Positions 25,372 through 33,291 of a DNA stretch of 64,000 bases are shown here, one piece after another; the stretch's first letter is position 1; each line of letters starts with the position of its first letter. The stretch covers positions 236,874-300,873 of the forward strand of contig NZ_JAPNTZ010000013.1 in the NCBI RefSeq assembly GCF_026626335.1. The letters are read 5' to 3'. The notes under the pieces were generated by a model. That model was not told the origin of the DNA. It saw nothing but the letters and a program-made list of their open reading frames with translations, and did not search any database. The position numbers and the translations under genes are program-made. The stretch comes from Paractinoplanes pyxinae (lineage in GTDB: Bacteria; Actinomycetota; Actinomycetes; Mycobacteriales; Micromonosporaceae).

Positions 25372-26346
25372 CTACTTCGAGGGGGACGCGCTCGCGGGCG
25401 CCGGCGCCTCCGAGGGTTCGTTGCCGTCAACGAACGAAGGCTCGACGGTCGGCTTCGGTTCGGGGGCGGGCGAGGCGAAGGGCGCCGCGTCCGGGCAGAA
25501 GGGGTAGCCCATGCTGCGGCTGTGGCTGACCTCGCCCGTGTCCGGGTCGTTGCAGTACGCGTTGCCCATCTGGATCGGCTGGCCGTCCTGGTCGAACAGA
25601 CGCGCCCCGGGCACCAGGCGACCCTGGTTGTCGTACACGAAAACGTCCTGGATGTAGTCGTACGGGTTACCGCCGCCGCCGGAGTAGCCGACGTCGCTGT
25701 ACCCGGGGTCGCGCACGTCGCTGTCGGCGCTGAAGAAGCCGCCGATCGCCACGAAGATCAGCACCGTCGTGCCGCCGTAGAGGGCGAGCCGCGGCCAGCG
25801 CGACAGGTCGAACCGGCGCCGGCCGAAGGCGATCGACACGAGGATGAAGCCGACCAGCAGCACCAGCGCGATGAAGGTGCTGTTGCCGATGCGGGGCAGC
25901 AGGCCGACCTGGTACGACTGCGCGTCGAGGAAGTAGGCCAGGGCCATCGCGGCCAGGTAGCCCCGCAGCACCCACCAGGCCGGGCGCAGCAGCTTGAGGA
26001 AGTCGCTCGCCTTGGGATAGCCGAGCACCGGACCGACCCGGACGTCGGCCGTGCCGAGCACCCGCATGACGTCGGCCCTGGCCGTGTGGAACGGCTCGAA
26101 GCGACGCTTGGGCGGGTCGGGGAAGCCGCCGACGAAGCCGGCCGCCGTGGCGCGCAGCTCGGCCGCGTACGCCTCGGGAGTGCCCAGCCGGTCGGTCAGG
26201 GTGACCGTGTCCTCCGCGCGGATCTCGGCCAGGTGTTCCGGCAGATCCTCGAGCAGTTCGGCCCGGGTGGCCTCGGGCAGGTCGGCCAGCGCCGCGCGGA
26301 CCCGCTCGACGTACTCGGATATCTCGTCCTGTGCCGTGGAGTTCAC
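25372..26346 (-). CDS. HAAS/DUF1700-type membrane protein, partner of PadR regulator
   Basis: The protein has 324 residues. The N-terminal helical HAAS-like region (EYVERVRAALADLPEATRAELLEDLPEHL, then RLGTPEAYAAEL) is typical of proteins encoded after PadR regulators. Three or four membrane helices follow (about 130-210), then an outer region with GGGGNPYDYIQDVFVYDNQG and a Pro/Ala/Ser-rich tail. GTG 26346 overlaps the PadR gene stop (GTGA). The pair is probably autoregulated through the operator at 26683-26703. Its exact role is unknown. Confidence 0.85.
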   Translation of the reverse strand: MNSTAQDEISEYVERVRAALADLPEATRAELLEDLPEHLAEIRAEDTVTLTDRLGTPEAYAAELRATAAGFVGGFPDPPKRRFEPFHTARADVMRVLGTADVRVGPVLGYPKASDFLKLLRPAWWVLRGYLAAMALAYFLDAQSYQVGLLPRIGNSTFIALVLLVGFILVSIAFGRRRFDLSRWPRLALYGGTTVLIFVAIGGFFSADSDVRDPGYSDVGYSGGGGNPYDYIQDVFVYDNQGRLVPGARLFDQDGQPIQMGNAYCNDPDTGEVSHSRSMGYPFCPDAAPFASPAPEPKPTVEPSFVDGNEPSEAPAPASASPSK

Positions 26347-26672
26347 GCCGTCTCCCGCTCGCGAAGCAGATCGTCCATGGTGGATGCGAAGCCCTGCCAC
26401 ACTTTGCCCGACCGCTGCAACTCGGCGTGGCCGGCGGCGTTGAGGCCGTAGTACTTGCGGTGGGGGCCCTCGTCGCTGGGTACCACGTAGGTGTTCAGGA
26501 AGCCGCCGGCGAACAGGCGCCGCAGCGTGCCGTAGACCGAGGCGTCGCCGACCTCGTCGAGCCCGGCGGCCCGCAGGCGGCGGAGGATGTCGTAGCCGTA
26601 GCCGTCCCCGTCGCGCAGGGCGGCGAGCACGGCCAGGTCCAGGACACCCTTGAGCAGCTGGGTGGTATCCAC
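26343..26672 (-). CDS. PadR family transcriptional regulator
   Basis: A protein of about 109 residues with a winged helix-turn-helix: TTQLLKGVLDLAVLAALRDGDGYGYDILRRL, then ASVYGTLRRLFAGGFLN (recognition helix) and the wing PHRKYYGLNAAGHAEL, typical of the small PadR subfamily. GTG 26672 (VDTTQLLKG) is preferred because upstream codons overlap the operator. The dimer probably represses its own two-gene operon. The ligand is unknown. Confidence 0.92.
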   Translation of the reverse strand: MDTTQLLKGVLDLAVLAALRDGDGYGYDILRRLRAAGLDEVGDASVYGTLRRLFAGGFLNTYVVPSDEGPHRKYYGLNAAGHAELQRSGKVWQGFASTMDDLLRERETA

Positions 26673-26682
26673 GCGATGGACA

Positions 26683-26703
26683 GTACTTCGCAATACGAAA
26701 TAC
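26683..26703. promoter_or_regulatory. Probable PadR operator
   Basis: An almost perfect inverted repeat, GTACTTCG-CAATA-CGAAATAC (one mismatch in eight-base arms), begins 11 bases upstream of the padR start codon, where its binding would block transcription. AT-rich palindromes of this kind are the usual sites of PadR dimers. Confidence 0.6.
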
Positions 26704-26743
26704 CGTCAAGAGCGCGGTACCGCCGCCCTCCCGCGTGAAAGCG

Positions 26744-27652
26744 TCAGGCCAGGCTGTAGCAGATGCCGTCGAGGATGTCGTGCTCCGAGGCGACCAGCTC
26801 GTCGAAGCCGGAACACTCCATGATGGTGCGCAGGATAAGCGCGCCGGCGGCGATCACGTCGGCCCGGCCGGGGTGCATGACCGGCAACGCGCGGCGCTGC
26901 TCGACGGTCATGGCCAGCAGCTCGGACGTCACTCGAGACACGTCATCCCTGCTCACCCGGGCGTGGTGGATGCGCGTGGCGTCGTACGCGGGAAGTTGTT
27001 TGGCCAAGGCCGTGACTGTCGTGACCGAACCGGCCAGGCCGACCAGCGTCTTGGCGTCGCGGCCAGGGACTGCGGTCAGGGCGATGTCGACCGCGGCGGT
27101 GATGTCACGCTCGGCATTGTGGATCTCGGCCGGAGTGGGTGGATCGCTGGGGAAGTGCCGCTCGGTCATGCGGACGCAGCCGATGTCCATCGAGATGGCG
27201 TGGTCGACCGCGGCCGAGCCGGTGACGAACTCGGTCGAGCCGCCGCCGATGTCGACCACCAGGTAGGGACGCTCGGCGGTGAGGCCGGCCACGGCGCCGG
27301 TGAACGACAGCGCCGCCTCCTCGTTGCCGCTGATCACCTCGGGATCGACGCCGAGCACGCCGCGGACCATGTCGCGGAACTCCTGCGCGTTCTCGGCGTC
27401 GCGCGAGGCCGACGTGGCACACATGCGCACCTTGGTCACACCCAGCTCGGCGATCTCGGCGGCATAACCCACAAGAGCTTTCCGCGTACGGGCCATCGCG
27501 CCCGCGGAAAGGCGGCCCGTGCGGTCGACGCCCTCCCCCAGGCGCACGATCTCCATCCGGCGCGCGACGTCGGTGAGCTTCCCGTCCCCCACGTCGGCGA
27601 TCAGCAGGCGGATCGAGTTGGTCCCGCAGTCGATCCCGGCCACCCGGCTCAT
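26744..27652 (-). CDS. ppx: Ppx/GppA family exopolyphosphatase
   Basis: The protein has 302 residues. The ASKHA-fold phosphatase motifs are visible: GIDCGTNSIRLLIAD (phosphate 1), VVDIGGGSTEFV (phosphate 2), and the catalytic Glu region ISGNEEAALSFTGA. The length is that of the short one-domain actinobacterial Ppx, which degrades polyphosphate or pppGpp. ATG 27652 overlaps the N-acetylglutamate synthase stop (ATGA). Together with PPK2 and CHAD it is the third polyphosphate gene in the window, though not in the same cluster. Confidence 0.92.
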   Translation of the reverse strand: MSRVAGIDCGTNSIRLLIADVGDGKLTDVARRMEIVRLGEGVDRTGRLSAGAMARTRKALVGYAAEIAELGVTKVRMCATSASRDAENAQEFRDMVRGVLGVDPEVISGNEEAALSFTGAVAGLTAERPYLVVDIGGGSTEFVTGSAAVDHAISMDIGCVRMTERHFPSDPPTPAEIHNAERDITAAVDIALTAVPGRDAKTLVGLAGSVTTVTALAKQLPAYDATRIHHARVSRDDVSRVTSELLAMTVEQRRALPVMHPGRADVIAAGALILRTIMECSGFDELVASEHDILDGICYSLA

Positions 27653-28143
27653 AGGTGCAGCAGCATTCTCGTGTTCCCCAGGGTGTTGGGCTTGACCCGT
27701 TCCAGGTCGAGGAATTCGGCCACACCCTCGTCGTACGAACGCAGAAGTTGCTCGTAGACCGTGTGCGGCACCGGGGCGCCGTCGATCTCGGTGAACCCGA
27801 ACGAGCCGAAGAACCGGGTCTCGAAGGTCAGGCAGAAGACCCGGGCCACGCCCAGCTCGCGGGCCACGTCGATGAGGCGGTCGACGATGCGGTGCCCGAT
27901 CTTCTGCCCGCGGCAGGCCGGGTCGACCGCGACCGTGCGGATCTCGGCCAGGTCTTCCCACATCACGTGCAGGGCGCCGCAGCCGAGAACCTTGTCCCGG
28001 TCGTCGACGGCCACCCAGAACTCCTGCACCGACTCGTACAGGGTGACCGTCGCCTTGCTCAGCAGCCGGCGGTCGCCCGTGTACTCGTCCACCAGGGCCC
28101 GGATGGCCCGGACGTCGGTGGTGCGGGCGCGGCGGATCTCCAC
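27649..28143 (-). CDS. argA: Amino-acid N-acetyltransferase (N-acetylglutamate synthase type)
   Basis: The protein has 164 residues and a GNAT fold: LGCGALHVMWEDLAEIRTVAVDPACRGQKIGHRIVDRLIDVARELGVARVFCLTFETRFFGSFGFTEID. The EIRTVAVDP..RG...G signature and the FE..FF..FGF ending are those of the short actinobacterial ArgA-type enzymes, which acetylate glutamate (or glutamine) at the start of arginine synthesis. It has no amino-acid-kinase domain, unlike the E. coli enzyme. It overlaps the ppx gene by four bases. Confidence 0.85.
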   Translation of the reverse strand: MEIRRARTTDVRAIRALVDEYTGDRRLLSKATVTLYESVQEFWVAVDDRDKVLGCGALHVMWEDLAEIRTVAVDPACRGQKIGHRIVDRLIDVARELGVARVFCLTFETRFFGSFGFTEIDGAPVPHTVYEQLLRSYDEGVAEFLDLERVKPNTLGNTRMLLHL

Positions 28144-28644
28144 TTATTCGGCTCTTCTCACGCAGGGGCCATCGGCCCACCACGGCTCCACCGCGTCGCG
28201 GACCTCGTCCCCGAAAGGATTCACGCCCCGGCCCACAGCGAGCGCGTGCCCGAGGTGGACATGCAGACATTTCACTCGATCGGGCATGCCGCCGGCGGCC
28301 ACGTGCGCGATCTCGGGCACGTCGTCGATCGCCTTGCGCCGGGACAGATAGTCCTCGGTGGCCTTCTCGTACCGGGCGGCCAGCTCGGGATCGGTGGACA
28401 GGCGCTCCTGCATCTCGCGCATGACGCCGGCCGACTCCAGCCGGCTGCACGCGGCGGTGGCATGCGGGCAGGTCAGGTAGTACAGCGTGGGGAACGGGGT
28501 GCCGTCGTCGAGGCGAGGCGACGTCTCGACCACATCGGGGTTGCCGCAGGGGCAGCGGTGGGCGACGGCTCGGGTGCCGCGCGGGCGGCGACCCAGCTGG
28601 GCCTCCACGATGTCGAGGTCGGCCTCGGTTGGTTCTTCACTCAC
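28144..28644 (-). CDS. DUF501 domain-containing protein
   Basis: The protein has 166 residues. The DUF501 pattern is clear: EAQLGRRPRGTRAVAHRCPCGNPDVVET, PTLYYLTCPHATAACSRLESAG, and the C-terminal VKCLHVHLGHALAVGRGVNPFGD. Conserved Cys and His residues (CPCG, CPH, CLHVH) suggest metal binding. Function is unknown, but the gene is nearly always next to divIC/ftsB and ppx in actinobacteria, as here. GTG 28644 overlaps the divIC stop by one base. Confidence 0.9.
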   Translation of the reverse strand: MSEEPTEADLDIVEAQLGRRPRGTRAVAHRCPCGNPDVVETSPRLDDGTPFPTLYYLTCPHATAACSRLESAGVMREMQERLSTDPELAARYEKATEDYLSRRKAIDDVPEIAHVAAGGMPDRVKCLHVHLGHALAVGRGVNPFGDEVRDAVEPWWADGPCVRRAE

Positions 28645-29243
28645 TAGTTCGGGGACTCCGCGTCGGCGGCTCGGACGCTGCTCCACAGCGTGTCGTACCA
28701 GCGGTCGGGTGCGCCCGCCGGCTGTTTCTGCCCGGCCTCGGCGGCCGCGCCGGCCGGGTCGTTGCGCACGACCAGTGGCACCTCGCCGTCGCGCACGTAG
28801 AAAAGCCGCTCGCGGGCCTGGGCCCGCAGGTATTCCGGGTCTTTCCACTTCTGCAGCTCTTGCGACTTCTGCGCGATGAGCTGACGCTCCTCGGCCTGCT
28901 CGGCCTCGAGCTGGGCCAGCTGCGACTCTTGCGCGAGATAGACCCGGAGCGGATACGTGTACGCCAGGGCGAGCGCGACGAAGACGACGATCAGGACCAT
29001 CGCGCGGCCGGTCAGCGCCCTGGGCCGCGGGGCGGCGGTGCGCTTGGTCGCCGTGCGGGCCGTGGTGGCGGTACGCCGTTTGCGCTCGACCGGGCCGGTG
29101 ATGCGCGTCGGCCGGGCCGCCTTGGCCGCCTTGCTCGTCTTGCGGACGGCGCCGGTGGTGCGGACCGAGCCGGTGGTGCGCGTGCGCGACGAACCAGGGC
29201 GGCGGGCGGGGCCCTGACCGCTCGGTGCTCGTCGCTGTGTCAC
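28644..29243 (-). CDS. divIC: Septum formation initiator protein (DivIC/FtsB family)
   Basis: The protein has 199 residues. A long basic Thr/Arg/Ala-rich cytoplasmic N-terminus (about 1-78) precedes one membrane helix (AMVLIVVFVALALAYTYPL), a short coiled coil (ESQLAQLEAEQAEERQLIAQKSQELQKW) and the conserved DPEYLRAQARERLFYVRDGEVPLVV box. It acts in the FtsL/FtsQ-DivIC complex at the division septum. The N-terminal basic extension is usual for actinobacteria. The operon runs divIC, DUF501, argA, ppx. Confidence 0.9.
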   Translation of the reverse strand: MTQRRAPSGQGPARRPGSSRTRTTGSVRTTGAVRKTSKAAKAARPTRITGPVERKRRTATTARTATKRTAAPRPRALTGRAMVLIVVFVALALAYTYPLRVYLAQESQLAQLEAEQAEERQLIAQKSQELQKWKDPEYLRAQARERLFYVRDGEVPLVVRNDPAGAAAEAGQKQPAGAPDRWYDTLWSSVRAADAESPN

Positions 29244-29264
29244 CTTTACCCCTCCGTCAGGTGC

Positions 29265-29309
29265 TGTGGCGCCCGCTGGAAACCTATGCCCGTTTCCGCG
29301 GGCGCCACA
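29265..29309 (-). terminator. Long stem-loop between enolase and divIC genes
   Basis: Twelve base pairs (29265-29276 with 29298-29309), a one-base bulge and six more pairs (29278-29283 with 29292-29297) close an eight-base loop, 24 bases after the enolase stop. There is no T-tract. It most likely ends the enolase message. Confidence 0.65.
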
Positions 29310-29332
29310 ACTCCATGATTAGCGGGCGTTCG

Positions 29333-30616
29333 TCACGCCGTGCGGTAACGCGGGAAAGCGCCCGCACCGGCGTACCGGGCCGCGCTCTCCAGCTGCTCCT
29401 CGATGCGCAGGAGCTGGTTGTACTTCGCGACCCGGTCGGAGCGGGCCGGGGCGCCGGTCTTGATCTGGCCGCTGCCGACCGCGACGGCCAGGTCGGCGAT
29501 CGTGGTGTCCTCGGTCTCGCCGGAACGGTGGCTCATCATCGTCTTGAAGCCGGCCCGGTGGGCCAGGTCGACGGCGTCCAGCGTCTCGGTCAGCGAGCCG
29601 ATCTGGTTCACCTTGACCAGCACGGCGTTGGCCGCGCTCTCGGCGATGCCGCGGCCGATGCGGGTCGGGTTGGTGACGAACAGGTCGTCGCCGACGATCT
29701 GGATCTTGTCGCCCAGCTCGGCCGTCATCGCGCTCCAGCCGGCCCAGTCCTCCTCCGACAGCGGGTCCTCGATCGAGACGATCGGGTAGTCGGCGGCCAG
29801 CTTGGCGTAGTACGCGATCATCTCGTCGGTCGACTTCGGGGTGCCCTCGAAGACGTACGAGCCGTCCTTGTGGAACTCGGTCGCCGCGACGTCCATGGCC
29901 AGCACGATGTCGCTGCCCAGGGTGAAGCCGGCGGCCGACACGGCCTCGGCGATCAGGTCGAGGGCGCTCGCGTTCGACGGCAGGCTGGGGGCGAAGCCGC
30001 CCTCGTCGCCCAGGCCGGTCGAGAGGCCCTTCTTCTTCAGCACCGACTTGAGCGCGTGGTAGACCTCGGCGCCGGTGCGCAGGGCCTCGCGGAAGGTCGG
30101 GGCGCCGATCGGCGCGATCATGAATTCCTGCACGTCGACGTTCGAGTCGGCGTGGGCGCCACCGTTGAGGATGTTCATCATCGGCACCGGCAGCACGGCG
30201 GCGTTGGGGCCACCGACGTAGCGGAACAGCGGCAGCTCGGCGCTCAGCGCGGCCGCCTTGGCCACCGCGAGGGAGACCCCGAGGATGGCGTTGGCGCCCA
30301 GCTCGCTCTTGTCGGCCGTGCCGTCCAGGTCGAGCATCTTCTGGTCGATCAGGCGCTGCTCGCTGGCCTCGTATCCGACGAGCTCGTCGGCGATCTTGTC
30401 TTCCACGTTGGCGACGGCGTTCTCGACGCCCTTGCCCAGGTAGCGGCCCTTGTCGCCGTCACGCAGCTCGATCGCCTCGAAGGCGCCGGTGGAGGCGCCC
30501 GACGGTACCGCGGCGCGGCCGACCGTGCCGTCGTCCAGCCCGACCTCGACCTCGACGGTCGGGTTGCCCCGGGAGTCGAGAATCTCGCGGGCGACGATCG
30601 CTTCGATGGTGGCCAT
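29333..30616 (-). CDS. eno: Enolase
   Basis: The protein has 427 residues and the full enolase signature. Visible are EILDSRGNPTVEVEV, ASTGAFEAIELRDGD, the metal and catalytic residues in AMDVAATEF, SIEDPLSEEDW and GDDLFVTN, the base Lys in AVLVKVNQIGSLTET, and MMSHRSGETEDTTIADLAVA. It converts 2-phosphoglycerate to phosphoenolpyruvate in glycolysis. A GAGGGAG Shine-Dalgarno precedes the ATG. Upstream, TGCAGTTCAC occurs twice at 22-base spacing. Confidence 0.97.
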   Translation of the reverse strand: MATIEAIVAREILDSRGNPTVEVEVGLDDGTVGRAAVPSGASTGAFEAIELRDGDKGRYLGKGVENAVANVEDKIADELVGYEASEQRLIDQKMLDLDGTADKSELGANAILGVSLAVAKAAALSAELPLFRYVGGPNAAVLPVPMMNILNGGAHADSNVDVQEFMIAPIGAPTFREALRTGAEVYHALKSVLKKKGLSTGLGDEGGFAPSLPSNASALDLIAEAVSAAGFTLGSDIVLAMDVAATEFHKDGSYVFEGTPKSTDEMIAYYAKLAADYPIVSIEDPLSEEDWAGWSAMTAELGDKIQIVGDDLFVTNPTRIGRGIAESAANAVLVKVNQIGSLTETLDAVDLAHRAGFKTMMSHRSGETEDTTIADLAVAVGSGQIKTGAPARSDRVAKYNQLLRIEEQLESAARYAGAGAFPRYRTA

Positions 30617-30643
30617 GTGTCGTGTCGCTCCCTCTGTTCAGGA

Positions 30644-30675
30644 TGCAGTTCACTCTTCTTGAGGCTGCAGTTCAC
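30644..30675. promoter_or_regulatory. Direct repeats in the enolase promoter region
   Basis: TGCAGTTCAC occurs at 30644-30653 and 30666-30675, 22 bases apart, which is two helical turns. The copies sit 28-59 bases upstream of the enolase start, on the same face of the DNA, as expected for a cooperatively binding regulator. Confidence 0.4.
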
Positions 30676-30778
30676 CGACCGCGACCCTGCGGCCGACCAC
30701 GACACTGAGCGTATCGACCCGCCATGTCGGTCGTACGCGCGGCCGGTGAACTTCTCCTCAACCGGACCCGCGCGTTGC

Positions 30779-30804
30779 CTCAGGACAGGCCGGTGGCTGC
30801 CGAT
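30779..30804 (+). promoter_or_regulatory. FliA/WhiG-type promoter candidate before the PilZ gene
   Basis: CTCA (30779-30782), 16 bases, and GCCGAT (30799-30804) match the general form of sigma-28 family promoters. The inferred start of transcription is about five bases before ATG 30817, which would make the message nearly leaderless. Confidence 0.35.
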
Positions 30805-30816
30805 CTCCCCGTCACT

Positions 30817-31449
30817 ATGAGCACACCCATGCTTCCCGCCGACGGGTCGTACGTCGAGATGACCTCGCATGCGGCCTCCGGCGAAACGCTGTCAGACGTC
30901 CGAGTCGTGCAGGCCACGGCCGCGATGATCACGCTGTCGCTGGCCCTGGACGACCTGCCCCCGGCCGACGCCGAGGTGACGCTGCGCTGGGCCGCCGCGC
31001 CCCGGGGCCGGTACGCCGTCACCGGCAACGTGGCCGGGATCGACGAGAACCGGGTGCGGGTGACGCTGGCCGGCGAGCCCGCGATCGAGCAGAGCCGCGA
31101 CTACGTGCGCGGGGGCGGCGGCGAGGCAATTGTGCTGATTCTGCCTGGTCAGGCCGCCGCCGAGGGGACGATCCACGACCTCAGCGAGGGCGCGGTGCGG
31201 GCCCACTTCACCGACGTCGAGGTGACGAGCGGCGACGAGATCACTCTGCGTATGCAGGTGGGTGAGGAGATCGTCGAGTTCCCGGCCCGGGCGGTCAAGG
31301 TGAGCTCGGTGCGCCAGCAGATCCCCCGCCGCGGGCCGCTGATCGTCGAGCTGGTCGCGGTGTTCACGGCGGCCGACGAGCACCAGGCCCGGATCATCCG
31401 GCGGTACATCTTCTCGCAGCAGCTGAAGGCCCGCTCCCGCCCGAGCTGA
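30817..31449 (+). CDS. PilZ-domain cyclic-di-GMP binding protein
   Basis: The protein has 210 residues: an N-terminal YcgR-like beta domain (about 1-90), then a PilZ domain starting with the RxxxR motif RDYVR (94-98) and continuing with DLSEGAVRAHF (121-131). The D-x-S-x-x-G motif has Ala in place of the last Gly, which may weaken binding. Proteins of this form adjust motility or secretion in response to c-di-GMP. An ATG at 30724 would add 31 poorly biased codons and is not preferred. A sigma-28-like promoter just upstream supports a motility link. Confidence 0.8.
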   Translation: MSTPMLPADGSYVEMTSHAASGETLSDVRVVQATAAMITLSLALDDLPPADAEVTLRWAAAPRGRYAVTGNVAGIDENRVRVTLAGEPAIEQSRDYVRGGGGEAIVLILPGQAAAEGTIHDLSEGAVRAHFTDVEVTSGDEITLRMQVGEEIVEFPARAVKVSSVRQQIPRRGPLIVELVAVFTAADEHQARIIRRYIFSQQLKARSRPS

Positions 31450-31490
31450 GACGGAATCTCATTTGCTGCAAGTTGCGCCCATGGGCTTAG

Positions 31491-32162
31491 GTGTCAGGCG
31501 TGCCTTCCGTTTCGCGCCTGACACTCGCCGGCCTCGCCGTCGCGGGCGCGATGCTGCTCGGCACCTCGGGCTGCGGCGACCTCGACGAGGCCAGCGCGGC
31601 CCCGCTGACCCGCGAGAACCTGGTCAGTGAGACGGCCGACCAGCTGGCCGCCGGGGCCGGGCTCACGTACACGGCGAAATACCAGGTGGCCGGGGGCGAG
31701 ACGGCCACGGTGAGCCGGGCCCAGAAGCCGGCCCGGGCGGCGTACGTCTATCCGGGCGGCCGCCTGATCACGACGACCACGGTGACGATCCGCTGCGCGG
31801 GCCGTTCCTGCACGTCGGTCGCGGCCGACCCGGCCGCGGCGGCGGCCCTGGACGAGGCGCCTCTCATCTCGCCCGAGGCCGTGCAGGCGATGCTGGCCTC
31901 GGCCGCGCTCGACCCGGCCGTCGAAACCGAGCAGCACGACACGACGATCACCGGGCGTCACGCCACCTGCCTGAAGGTGCTCGGCGGCACGGCCCGCGCG
32001 TTCGACGTATGCGTGACCAACGAGGGCGTGCTGGCCAGCTTCACCGCCACCATCGACGGCGAGCGCATCGACCAGGCCCTGACGTCGTACTCGGAGACGG
32101 TCCCGCCCAACGCCTTCCTGGTGCCGACGGGCGCTTCCCTGGTCGACAAGTCGGCCAAGTAG
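31491..32162 (+). CDS. Lipoprotein of unknown function (about 220 aa)
   Basis: A signal peptide with an Ala/Gly/Leu core ends in LLGTSGCGD, a lipobox-like site with Cys28 (Thr at -3 is unusual). The rest is beta-rich, with TYTAKYQVAGGETATVSRAQ and YVYPGGRLITTTTVTI, resembling the fold of LprG/LppX-type or LolA-like lipid carriers, but no specific family was recognised. Two further Cys pairs (RCAGRSC, TCLK/DVC) may form disulfides. The start is GTG 31491 or GTG 31500. It follows PilZ by 41 bases. Confidence 0.75.
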   Translation: MSGVPSVSRLTLAGLAVAGAMLLGTSGCGDLDEASAAPLTRENLVSETADQLAAGAGLTYTAKYQVAGGETATVSRAQKPARAAYVYPGGRLITTTTVTIRCAGRSCTSVAADPAAAAALDEAPLISPEAVQAMLASAALDPAVETEQHDTTITGRHATCLKVLGGTARAFDVCVTNEGVLASFTATIDGERIDQALTSYSETVPPNAFLVPTGASLVDKSAK

Positions 32163-32226
32163 CCCCACTTTTCGCCGCCGCGCCCGACTGAACAGGGCCG
32201 TAGCCAACGCTGCCCTGGACGGGTAG

Positions 32227-33240
32227 TCAGATCAGGGTCTCCAGAAGCGGGCGGATGAGGCGGGCTCGCTCGCGTTGCCAGGTGCGCAGGGTGGGGTGGC
32301 CGGGCGGGGCAGGCAGGGTGGACCGGTAGCGCCACATGCCGGCCAGCGCGACCACGAAACGGGCGGCGCCGTCGGGCAGGGTTCCGAGGATCGCGGTGGC
32401 CGCCCGCAGCGCGGCCTTTGGGCCATCCCGATGACCGGCGCACACGACATCGGCGGCGAGGCGAGCCCGGTCGAGCCAGGGCGCCCCCGCACAGCCGAAA
32501 CTCCAGTCGACCAGCACAGCCTGTTCTGCGCCGACATCAACGATCGCGTTGTCGGCCCGAACATCCTGGTGCACGAGGGCGGGCCCAGCCGTCCATTCCG
32601 GCCACCCCGCCGCGAGCCCGGCCAGCCGCCCGACGTGTTCCCGTTCCCACTCATCGAGTCTCCCGAAGCCGCCGCCGAGCCACCGTCCACCACCACGCTC
32701 GTGGGGCGCGACATCAATGCCGGCGCGCCGATCCAAGCCGTCACGGTCGCGGGGCGGCGTGGGATTGCCGGCCGCGAGCCGGTTCCAGCCGTCGAGGTCG
32801 GTGAGCAGGCGCCCGATCGGCGGAAGCACGGACGGGGCCCGAAGGGAAGCGATCACCTCGCAAGCCGCAGTAACCAGGCGCACTCCGTCGTCGGTCCAGG
32901 GCGGCCCGGCCGGAACTCCCTCGGCGACGGACATCACCAGCGCACACCAGTCGCCCACCTCGACCGAGGCCAGCAGATCGGGCGCCGGAGTCCCGGCCGG
33001 CAGCGCCGCCAGAGCCACCACCTCACGCCGGTAGAACCCGTGCGACGGCTCGCTGACTTCGCGGGACACGGCTTTGACGAAGACTCGCCGCCCGTCTCCC
33101 AGTCGCAGAATCGCGGCCGGGCCGGGCGACATCCCGCCGTGCACGTCCCGGCTGCCGACCACCGCTGCCCCGCACGCCCGCTCCACCGCGGCGATCAGCA
33201 CCGCCGGCGTGCTAAGCCACGAAGGCCTCTCAGCGAACAA
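32227..33240 (-). CDS. Aminoglycoside-phosphotransferase-fold protein
   Basis: The protein has 337 residues with the kinase-like fold: an ATP-loop region (GRRVFVKAVSREVSE), the catalytic HxDxxxxN as VHQDVRADNAIV, and the metal-binding Asp in VLVDWSFGCAG. The substrate may be a sugar, amino alcohol or small metabolite; resistance is not implied. The start is a TTG at 33240 preceded by AGGG at six-base spacing. It lies 52 bases downstream of the DUF885 stop in the same direction. Confidence 0.8.
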   Translation of the reverse strand: MFAERPSWLSTPAVLIAAVERACGAAVVGSRDVHGGMSPGPAAILRLGDGRRVFVKAVSREVSEPSHGFYRREVVALAALPAGTPAPDLLASVEVGDWCALVMSVAEGVPAGPPWTDDGVRLVTAACEVIASLRAPSVLPPIGRLLTDLDGWNRLAAGNPTPPRDRDGLDRRAGIDVAPHERGGGRWLGGGFGRLDEWEREHVGRLAGLAAGWPEWTAGPALVHQDVRADNAIVDVGAEQAVLVDWSFGCAGAPWLDRARLAADVVCAGHRDGPKAALRAATAILGTLPDGAARFVVALAGMWRYRSTLPAPPGHPTLRTWQRERARLIRPLLETLI

Positions 33241-33291
33241 CTCCTGCCCTCACCATCGCCAGACGCGACGACGCGTGCGCGGGTCAGTGGG

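Noticed and set aside
32227..33240. Antibiotic resistance phosphotransferase
   Set aside because: The fold and HxDxxxxN motif are shared by many metabolic kinases, and nothing specific to aminoglycoside resistance is visible.
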